DNA of 9,157 bases from Candidatus Yanofskybacteria bacterium RIFOXYD1_FULL_42_10 (GTDB lineage: Bacteria; Patescibacteriota; Minisyncoccia; 2-02-FULL-40-12; GWA2-44-9), in assembly GCA_001795975.1 (NCBI GenBank), contig MGLG01000028.1, forward strand, positions 1 to 9,157, written 5' to 3'. How positions within the stretch are numbered: position 1 is the first letter of the stretch; each line of letters opens with the position of its first letter. A program made the translations under genes and the position numbers. Of this stretch, positions 5,779 to 9,157 are shown piece after piece. Below the pieces are notes generated by a model that searched no databases, had not been told where the DNA came from, and saw only the letters and a list, made by a program, of their open reading frames with translations.

Positions 5779-7101
5779 ATGAAAAAAATCTCACTGACTG
5801 CGTCGGTATTGGCAATAGGCCTTATTTTGGGCAATATTAGCGTTTTTGCCCAGGCGGAATCCGCTAATACCAATTTGAATCCGACAAGTTCATTTACGCA
5901 GCCAAAACCAATTGCCGTACCGGTAGCTTCAACAAATACCGCGCCAACATCAAACGCGCCAACATCAAATATGCGAAAGTGCGGCGTAAATACTTTTCAA
6001 GTTTTCAATCAATGCGGCAACGATGGGGCAACTTTTCGCGGCGCTTATTGGCAATGCTACGACGGTTACGAAGAAAAACAATTGAACAAAGATTTGCTCG
6101 TTTGTAAATCTTCCGAAGAGTGGCAGGAATACGGCAAAAAAATCTGCACTGATCGTTGTTCTGATTCGGTGTCGCCAAGCGGTGTCAATGCTAAGCCGGC
6201 CAAACCGATTGCTCCAAATGTCCTCACTCCGATTGTTACCGGTTCCGGAACCATCATTGTTCCGGCTTGCTATGCCAATGAAAAATCAATGCGCAAATAT
6301 GACCAATTAATCACCGAATTGCAAAAAGCCGAGACCGCGGGAGACAAAAAATTAGCGCAAGAAATAAGTGAAAAAATAATTTCTCTTAAAAAAGAAATAT
6401 CCCTAAACAAAAGTGATTGCATCGGCGCGTCCGGAACGGCCACTCAAGTAATTATTGCGGAACCGGTAAAACCGACGGTTGTCAATTCCGGTCAGGATAT
6501 CAGTTCTTATTACCGCCAAAAATTCCAAAATGTAACGGCTACAAATCAAAATACGAGCGAGCAAGTGGAAGCGTTAGAAAATTTACGATCAGAAATAGAC
6601 GGACTTATCGGGAAATTGATTCAAAATAAAAAAGAGATTAACGCATCGGAGATAAGCGGCTTAGTGTCGGAAGTCAAAATTCTGCCGGGAGAGATAAAAG
6701 CTCGCGATATTTCGGTTAAAACCACCGATAACAAAATAATCGTCGGCATCGGCGCCAAGTCCATAAGCGTGGAACCCAAAGAAAAAGATGTCGTTCTTAA
6801 TGACAACGGAATCAATGTAACGGCGGAATCCATTTCAATCAAAGATAATGTTGTTAGTGTAGGTGATTCGGAGATTGGGCTTGCGCCAAGCGAAATAATC
6901 AAAAAGTTACAAATAACGCCGGTGTCAATGGAACTTAAAGAAGAAAATTCCAAAGCGATTTATGAAATAAAAACAGACGAGCAAAGAAAACTTTTTGGAT
7001 TTGTTCCCATTAAAATTCAAAAATCAACAAATGCCGATGCCGTAAATGGTAGTATAATCAGCGAAAAAAGGCCTTGGTGGAGTTTTTTGTCAACGCAATA
7101 A
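5779..7101 (+). CDS. Secreted Cys-containing protein of unknown function (440 aa)
   Basis: Residues 1-26 are a signal peptide: basic MKK, a hydrophobic core to about 23, and the AQA site, with likely cleavage after A26. A Ser/Thr/Asn/Pro-rich linker follows, including a doubled APTSN near 55-64. Residues 66-128 hold six Cys (68, 79, 93, 109, 123, 127) in a compact aromatic-rich domain, and C164 and C214 flank a charged helix (165-210), so disulfides are likely outside the membrane. Residues 258-285 form a second helix. Residues 305-365 alternate short beta-type segments (ISVKTTDNKIIVGIG, ISVEPKEKDVVL, ISIKDNVVSVG) and could form a beta-roll or beta-helix. The tail carries an LFGFVPIKIQ segment and a terminal PWWSF, an end I associate with other CPR and archaeal surface proteins, from memory only. 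It is monocistronic: own promoter, own terminator. It separates two tRNA genes that are close neighbours in many bacteria. Confidence 0.85.
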   Translation: MKKISLTASVLAIGLILGNISVFAQAESANTNLNPTSSFTQPKPIAVPVASTNTAPTSNAPTSNMRKCGVNTFQVFNQCGNDGATFRGAYWQCYDGYEEKQLNKDLLVCKSSEEWQEYGKKICTDRCSDSVSPSGVNAKPAKPIAPNVLTPIVTGSGTIIVPACYANEKSMRKYDQLITELQKAETAGDKKLAQEISEKIISLKKEISLNKSDCIGASGTATQVIIAEPVKPTVVNSGQDISSYYRQKFQNVTATNQNTSEQVEALENLRSEIDGLIGKLIQNKKEINASEISGLVSEVKILPGEIKARDISVKTTDNKIIVGIGAKSISVEPKEKDVVLNDNGINVTAESISIKDNVVSVGDSEIGLAPSEIIKKLQITPVSMELKEENSKAIYEIKTDEQRKLFGFVPIKIQKSTNADAVNGSIISEKRPWWSFLSTQ

Positions 7102-7116
7102 AACTTACTTGGTCCT

Positions 7117-7153
7117 AATATAAAAACCGAATCATCTCGGTTTTTATATTTTA
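7117..7153 (+). terminator. Intrinsic terminator of the secreted protein gene
   Basis: AATATAAAAACCGA (7117-7130) pairs perfectly over 14 bp with 7137-7150 around the loop ATCATC. The 3' arm contains TTTTT and is followed by a short T-rich stretch. Confidence 0.75.
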
Positions 7154-7159
7154 TCTCTA

Positions 7160-7187
7160 TTGCTTTTCTGACCCAAATCTATATAAT
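7160..7187 (+). promoter_or_regulatory. Possible promoter for tRNA-Tyr
   Basis: TTGCTT (7160-7165), 16-bp spacer, TATAAT (7182-7187). It would give a leader of about 70 nt before the tRNA, to be removed by RNase P. The remaining stretch to 7266 shows no gene; a TATAAA at 7256-7261 directly before the tRNA lacks a good -35. Confidence 0.45.
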
Positions 7188-7266
7188 TTAATAGAGTTTT
7201 GGAGTAAAAATTTGCAAATGATCAGAGACCAATAATGCTAATGCCAGTTCATTGTTATAAAAATAT

Positions 7267-7351
7267 GGGGGTGTGGTGGAGTAGTCAATCACAACAGACT
7301 GTAAATCTGTCGGCCGAACGGCCTTCGTAGGTGCAAATCCTACCGCCCCCA
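7267..7351 (+). tRNA. tRNA-Tyr (anticodon GTA), CCA not encoded
   Basis: The acceptor stem GGGGGTG pairs with CGCCCCC (7344-7350, one G-U). The anticodon stem ACAGA/TCTGT encloses CTGTAAA with GTA at 7301-7303. A class II variable arm (GGCC GAAC GGCC within 7311-7326) is typical of bacterial tRNA-Tyr. The T stem GTAGG/CCTAC encloses TGCAAAT, so position 55 is G and not the usual T. After discriminator A7351 comes CAC, so CCA is not encoded, unlike both tRNA-Thr genes; a REP-like repeat begins at exactly that point. Confidence 0.95.
7334..7350 (+). repeat. Direct repeat copy 1 within the tRNA-Tyr 3' end (att-like)
   Basis: CAAATCCTACCGCCCCC, from the T loop to the end of the acceptor stem, recurs exactly at 7583-7599. 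A duplicated tRNA 3' end is the usual trace of site-specific integration by an element using the tRNA gene as attB. No integrase gene is visible. Confidence 0.6.
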
Positions 7352-7411
7352 CACTTCGACAAGCTCAGTGTAAACTGAGATTGACGGAGTGCCCTGAGTT
7401 TATCGAAGGGC
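7352..7411. repeat. REP-like palindromic repeat (TTCGACAAGCTCAG type)
   Basis: CACTTCGACAAGCTCAGTG (7352-7370) and the opposite-facing GCCCTGAGTTTATCGAAGGGC (7391-7411) are imperfect inverted copies of one motif. The inner part includes CTCAGTGTAAACTGAG, itself a near palindrome. Motifs of this TTCGAYAARCTCAG type are scattered in intergenic DNA of many environmental bacteria. This copy starts at the base after the tRNA-Tyr discriminator, where CCA would be expected. Confidence 0.65.
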
Positions 7412-7424
7412 ATTTCAAATTATT

Positions 7425-7568
7425 ATGTATAAAGTATATATTGCTTTATGTTTGGATAGTTCGTTGTATACTGGAATTACTGCCAATCTGGAAGATCGTT
7501 ACGATAGACATGCAAGAGGATTTGGAAGTAAACATACTTTGCAAAGAGGGATTGATAAAATTTGGTAG
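7425..7568 (+). pseudogene. Truncated GIY-YIG endonuclease-like protein (47 codons)
   Basis: From ATG 7425 the frame reads MYKVYIALCLDSSLYTGITA and continues NLEDRYDRHARGFGSKHT to a TAG at 7566-7568. VYIAL aligns with the GIY/VYI strand, LYTGIT with the YIG strand, and R26 with R29 or H30 with the helix residues of the UPF0213/SLX1-like single-domain GIY-YIG family. Full members have about 80-100 residues; here the second half, with the conserved Glu that binds the metal, is missing. The frame ends 14 nt before the second copy of the tRNA-Tyr repeat, so the 3' end was probably lost in the rearrangement that made that repeat. A catalytic nuclease is unlikely from this fragment. A regular start with no Shine-Dalgarno motif follows the REP-like repeat by 13 nt. 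Confidence 0.7.
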
Positions 7569-7582
7569 GCCAAATCTGTGAC

Positions 7583-7599
7583 CAAATCCTACCGCCCCC
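7583..7599 (+). repeat. Direct repeat copy 2 of the tRNA-Tyr 3' end (att-like)
   Basis: Exact 17-bp copy of 7334-7350, 249 bp downstream. Just before it, GGTAGG (7564-7569) can pair with CCTACC (7588-7593), and CCAAATC occurs twice (7570-7576 and 7582-7588), so part of a T-arm-like structure may have been copied and altered. The bracketed unit contains the REP-like repeat and the GIY-YIG fragment. Confidence 0.6.
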
Positions 7600-7624
7600 T
7601 CGTGGTATTGGGATTTGCAAATTT

Positions 7625-7804
7625 ATGATTAAAAAAATTGGTTCAAAATATATGGTCGTTGCCGAAAGCGGCCGGCATATGGGAGAATATAAGACCAAGG
7701 CCGAAGCCAAGCACCGTCTTGCCCAGATAGAGTTTTTCAAACACTTAAAATCGGGTTCAGGATCAAAGTTAAAGCTAAGAAAGAGGTCGTTGTTAAAAAA
7801 GTAA
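7625..7804 (+). CDS. Small basic conserved-type hypothetical protein (59 aa)
   Basis: ATG at 7625 opens a frame with MIKKIGSKYMVVAESGRHMG, then EYKTKAEAKHRLAQIEFFKH (21-40), and a Lys/Arg/Ser-rich tail. The layout (two beta strands displaying a substrate-like sequence, then a KTKxEAxxRLxQIExFKH helix) is a pattern I have seen in many short proteins from CPR genomes and phages, without a known function. Strong positive charge suggests RNA or DNA binding, but this is a guess. The frame is open further upstream to 7562, through the tRNA-like repeat; the ATG at 7625 is preferred because homologous-looking sequence starts there. No clear Shine-Dalgarno motif precedes it. It ends 17 nt before tRNA-Thr(GGT). 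Confidence 0.6.
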   Translation: MIKKIGSKYMVVAESGRHMGEYKTKAEAKHRLAQIEFFKHLKSGSGSKLKLRKRSLLKK

Positions 7805-7821
7805 AAACATGGTAAAGTAAT

Positions 7822-8111
7822 GCCGTTGTAGCTCAGTGGTAGAGCAACTCCATGGTAAATAAAATTGCCCACTCTTAAAGTAATTTTTGAGTGAATCCCG
7901 AATAACGGTTAAAGTCCCTCACCAGTTTTTATCAAGAAACTGGTGAGGGATAAGACCGTAGCGCTCTTAGCGCTCGAACGACTGACAAGGGTCTCCACGC
8001 CATAAGTGGAGAAAGATACAGTCTAATCCTCTTATAATCCGCCAACCGGCGGAGAAGCAGGGGTATCCATGAAGGAGTAGGTCGTCAGTTCAATCCTGAC
8101 CAACGGCTCCA
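7822..8111 (+). tRNA. tRNA-Thr (anticodon GGT) split by a group I intron
   Basis: Exon 1 is 7822-7856 and exon 2 is 8072-8111. Joined, they give a 75-nt cloverleaf with encoded CCA: acceptor GCCGTTG with CAACGGC (perfect 7 bp), D arm GCTC/GAGC, anticodon stem ACTCC/GGAGT, loop ATGGTAA with anticodon GGT (7854-7856), T arm GTCAG TTCAATC CTGAC, discriminator T. Without removal of 7857-8071 the anticodon arm cannot close. The exons align closely with the uninterrupted tRNA-Thr(TGT) at 5620, which fixes the junctions. The interruption lies after the third anticodon base (between positions 36 and 37). The tRNA reads ACC and ACU and is expected to be essential, so splicing must be efficient. Confidence 0.93.
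7857..8071 (+). ncRNA. Group I self-splicing intron (215 nt) in tRNA-Thr
   Basis: The 5' exon ends in U and the intron ends in G, as required. P1: exon GGU plus AA (7854-7858) pairs with UUGCC (7865-7869), placing the conserved U-G wobble at the splice site. P2: CACTC 7870-7874 with GAGTG 7889-7893. P4: ACGGT 7905-7909 with ACCGT 7955-7959. P5: a 14-bp stem 7915-7928 with 7937-7950. P6: AGCGC 7960-7964 with GCGCT 7970-7974. P7: GACTG 7980-7984 with CAGTC 8019-8023. P8: CTCCAC 7993-7998 with GTGGAG 8006-8011. P9: TCCGCC 8038-8043 with GGCGGA 8048-8053. The 3' strand of P7 lies in AAGATACAGTCTAAT (8013-8027), close to the conserved S element. P3 is only about 4 bp as I can draw it (7895-7898 with 7989-7992), the weak point of the model. 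Small size and tRNA location suggest the IC3-like class. No ORF lies inside. Confidence 0.9.
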
Positions 8112-8204
8112 GAATAAATAGAAAATAGAAAATGGAATTTAGAAAATAGAATTTTGTTTTGTTAACTTCTATTTTCTACTTTCTAATTTTCTAACTTCTA
8201 AAAA
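8112..8204. repeat. AT-rich (TAGAAAA)n array with inverted partner
   Basis: TAGAAAATAGAA occurs at 8119-8130 and 8140-8151 and its reverse complement TTCTATTTTCTA at 8167-8178, followed by further TTTCTAA variants up to 8200. The arms can form an AT-only hairpin between tRNA-Thr and rpmG. A weak promoter in this run could drive rpmG, but the low complexity prevents a firm call. Confidence 0.65.
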
Positions 8205-8205
8205 T

Positions 8206-8370
8206 ATGTCGCAAGATAATCTATTAAGATTAAGGTGTACGGTTTGCAAAAGAGCCAACTATTATACCGAAAAAAACAAGAAGAAGGTGGAGCGGAAAAT
8301 AGAATTGAAGAAGTTCTGCAAATGGTGCAAGAAGCATACTTTGCACAAAGAGGCCAGAATTACCGGATAA
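8206..8370 (+). CDS. rpmG: 50S ribosomal protein L33
   Basis: Short large-subunit protein near the E site. Translation of this 54-codon gene gives MSQDNLLRLRCTVCKRANYY, continuing through TEKNKKK to FCKWCKKHTLHKEARI near the end. Two CxxC pairs (C11/C14 and C38/C41) build the zinc ribbon, so this is the zinc-binding C+ version. Both the NYYTEKNKKK and the KFCxWCxKHTLHKE segments are family signatures, and the length is normal (49-55). The ATG at 8206 fits the family N-terminus. Its position between a tRNA-Thr and a tRNA-Trp agrees with the conserved rpmG-trpT-secE-nusG arrangement of many bacteria. The final A of the TAA stop is the first base of an 18-bp terminator stem. Confidence 0.95.
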   Translation: MSQDNLLRLRCTVCKRANYYTEKNKKKVERKIELKKFCKWCKKHTLHKEARITG

Positions 8371-8412
8371 AAGAAAATAAAACTGTGGATTACACAGTTT
8401 TATTTTCTTTTA
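8370..8412 (+). terminator. Intrinsic terminator after rpmG
   Basis: A perfect 18-bp stem, 8370-8387 with 8393-8410, encloses the loop GATTA. The 3' arm ends TTTTATTTTCTTTT, and the 5' arm is A-rich, so it could act from both strands. It would separate rpmG from the following gene and from tRNA-Trp. Confidence 0.8.
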
Positions 8413-8423
8413 TAATAGAACCG

Positions 8424-8432
8424 TGTTATAAT
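8424..8432 (+). promoter_or_regulatory. Extended -10 promoter before the HTH gene
   Basis: TGT followed by TATAAT (8427-8432) forms an extended -10 element. No good -35 lies 17 bp upstream (T-rich terminator arm), which the TGn extension may compensate. The box overlaps the ATG at 8431, so that codon cannot be the start for transcripts from here; the ATG at 8452 fits. Confidence 0.5.
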
Positions 8433-8451
8433 GTTATGTAAATTGAATTCT

Positions 8452-9102
8452 ATGAAATTAGAGGCAAAACAAAAATCATTAGCGTTAAGGAAAGATGGAT
8501 GTTCTTTAAAAGAAATAAGTCAGCTTTTGGGCGTATCTAAGAGTTCAGTATCCGGATGGGTTCGCGATGTTGTTTTGTCTAATAAGGCTAAATCAAAACT
8601 ACTTTTAAAAATTACGAGAGGTCAGTTTCTTGGTGCTCAAAAACGTAAAGAATACGGGGATAATAAAAACAGATTGCTTAAGGAACAAGCTAAGGCAGAT
8701 CTTGCTTCCGTTGTATCTGATTTAAATGGAAAAATAATTTGTGCAATGATTTATTGGTGTGAGGGGACCAAAGAATATAAAAGTGGGATTGCTTTTACTA
8801 ACTCTGATCCGGAGCTTACGCGGTTATTTTTGGATCTATTAGTAAAATATTTTCCTGTAAATAAACAAAGGATTGTGGCACGTCTTCATTTGCACGAATA
8901 TCATAATCCCAAAAAACAACATTTATTTTGGTCTAAAGCCTTGAGTTTACCAATAAATCAATTTCAGAAATTTTATTTGAAACCTCATACTGGTATAGTG
9001 ATAAGAAAAAATTACCCAGGATGTATTTCGCTTAGATATTATGATAATATAGTAGCAAGGAAAATTTTATATTTCGGCCAAGCATTTTTAGGAAAAATCT
9101 AA
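8452..9102 (+). CDS. HTH protein with LAGLIDADG-like C-terminal domain (tentative)
   Basis: Starting at ATG 8452 the product has 216 residues. Residues 8-45 are a helix-turn-helix of resolvase/Sigma70-r4 type (SLKEISQLLGVSKSSVSGWV at 18-37). A basic linker follows (45-80). Residues 90-216 carry AMIYWCEGTK (98-107), FTNSDPELTRLFLDLL (115-130), RLHLHEYHN (144-152), FWSKALSLP (159-167) and YPGCISLRYYDN (188-199). This arrangement recurs in many CPR genomes. The YWCEGTK segment followed by NSDPEL resembles a LAGLIDADG strand-helix of the homing endonuclease and WhiA superfamily; this is inference by eye. Roles as a homing-type nuclease or a DNA-binding regulator are both possible. The upstream ATG at 8431 is rejected because it lies in the -10 box. 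The gene sits between rpmG and tRNA-Trp, normally close neighbours, which suggests insertion. Confidence 0.7.
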   Translation: MKLEAKQKSLALRKDGCSLKEISQLLGVSKSSVSGWVRDVVLSNKAKSKLLLKITRGQFLGAQKRKEYGDNKNRLLKEQAKADLASVVSDLNGKIICAMIYWCEGTKEYKSGIAFTNSDPELTRLFLDLLVKYFPVNKQRIVARLHLHEYHNPKKQHLFWSKALSLPINQFQKFYLKPHTGIVIRKNYPGCISLRYYDNIVARKILYFGQAFLGKI

Positions 9103-9106
9103 TAAT

Positions 9107-9157
9107 GGGGGCATAGGCTAACGGTAAACTGCTTCTCTCCAAAAGAAGATTTCTAGG
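9107..9157 (+). tRNA. tRNA-Trp (anticodon CCA), 5' part cut by the window edge
   Basis: GGGGGCA (9107-9113) is the 5' acceptor strand, followed by TA. The anticodon stem CTTCT (9132-9136) pairs with AGAAG (9144-9148) around CTCCAAA with CCA at 9139-9141. The T arm and acceptor 3' strand lie beyond 9157. The D stem is weak as drawn (one wobble, one C-A mismatch). It starts 4 nt after the stop codon of the HTH gene. A CCA anticodon and no internal TGA in any gene fit the standard code. Confidence 0.8.

Noticed and set aside
7381..7581. 66-codon plus-strand frame through the REP-like repeat and GIY-YIG region
   Set aside because: It is a different frame from the recognisable GIY-YIG sequence, and its first residues are just the translation of the palindromic repeat.
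7210..7622. 10-bp palindrome ATTTGCAAAT at 7210-7219 and 7613-7622, flanking the tRNA-Tyr region
   Set aside because: A 10-bp AT-rich palindrome occurring twice is easily explained by chance and does not align with the 17-bp repeat boundaries.
7790..7818. TTGTTA and TAAAGT with 17-bp spacing before tRNA-Thr(GGT)
   Set aside because: The -10 box ends only 3 nt before the tRNA, so transcription would begin inside the mature tRNA sequence.
7477..7872. 131-codon minus-strand frame opposite tRNA-Thr exon 1 and the 59-aa gene
   Set aside because: It runs antisense through a tRNA exon, the intron start and the tRNA-Tyr repeat; no domain is visible.
8431..8451. Earlier start at ATG 8431 for the HTH protein
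   Set aside because: That ATG is part of the TATAAT box (8427-8432), so an mRNA from this promoter would not include it.
1..9157. Alternative genetic code with TGA read as glycine or tryptophan
   Set aside because: All core genes are open under the standard code without internal TGA, and the tRNA-Trp anticodon is CCA.

Overview
The window looks like chromosomal DNA of a Candidate Phyla Radiation bacterium (Patescibacteria, probably Parcubacteria-like). The pointers are moderate AT richness, very short intergenic spaces, minimal versions of core translation proteins (an EF-Ts of 150 residues, a release factor without its N-terminal domain), small hypothetical membrane and secreted proteins of CPR style, and low-complexity AT-rich intergenic arrays. 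All 13 recognised stop codons are TAA or TAG and no frame has an internal TGA, so the standard code fits. The lineage is an inference from gene style, not a phylogenetic placement.

Layout. 1-636: 3' part of a class II fructose-bisphosphate aldolase. 637-1089: a gene-free stretch with a GC-rich structured segment, a perfect 42-bp palindrome, a second hairpin and a good promoter. 1090-1320: small zinc-ribbon protein. 1440-2144: ribosomal protein L25/CTC (rplY), ended by a strong hairpin. Minus strand 3487 to 2218: rpmE (L31), a release factor 1 without domain 1, and an unannotated 58-residue membrane protein. 3669-4861: rpsB and tsf, the classical S2/EF-Ts pair. 4921-5610: membrane-anchored TPR protein.

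5620-9157 is the most unusual part. It holds tRNA-Thr(UGU), tRNA-Tyr(GUA), tRNA-Thr(GGU), rpmG (L33) and tRNA-Trp(CCA), in that order. This order matches the ancient bacterial block tRNA-Thr / Tyr / (Gly) / Thr / tuf / rpmG / tRNA-Trp / secE / nusG, with tRNA-Gly and tuf missing. The junctions are occupied by other material: a secreted 440-residue protein; a REP-like palindromic repeat plus a truncated GIY-YIG nuclease bracketed by a 17-bp duplication of the tRNA-Tyr 3' end; a 59-residue protein; a 215-nt group I intron inside the anticodon loop of tRNA-Thr(GGU); and a helix-turn-helix protein with a possible homing-endonuclease-like C-terminal domain.

The leading discovery candidate is the tRNA-Thr(GGU) group I intron (7857-8071). 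Its exons rejoin into a perfect cloverleaf, and most of its catalytic core (P1, P2, P4-P9) can be drawn by hand. A second theme is promoter placement: at rpmE, rpsB, the secreted protein and perhaps the TPR gene, the -10 box ends only 7-9 nt before the start codon, which predicts leaderless or nearly leaderless mRNAs.
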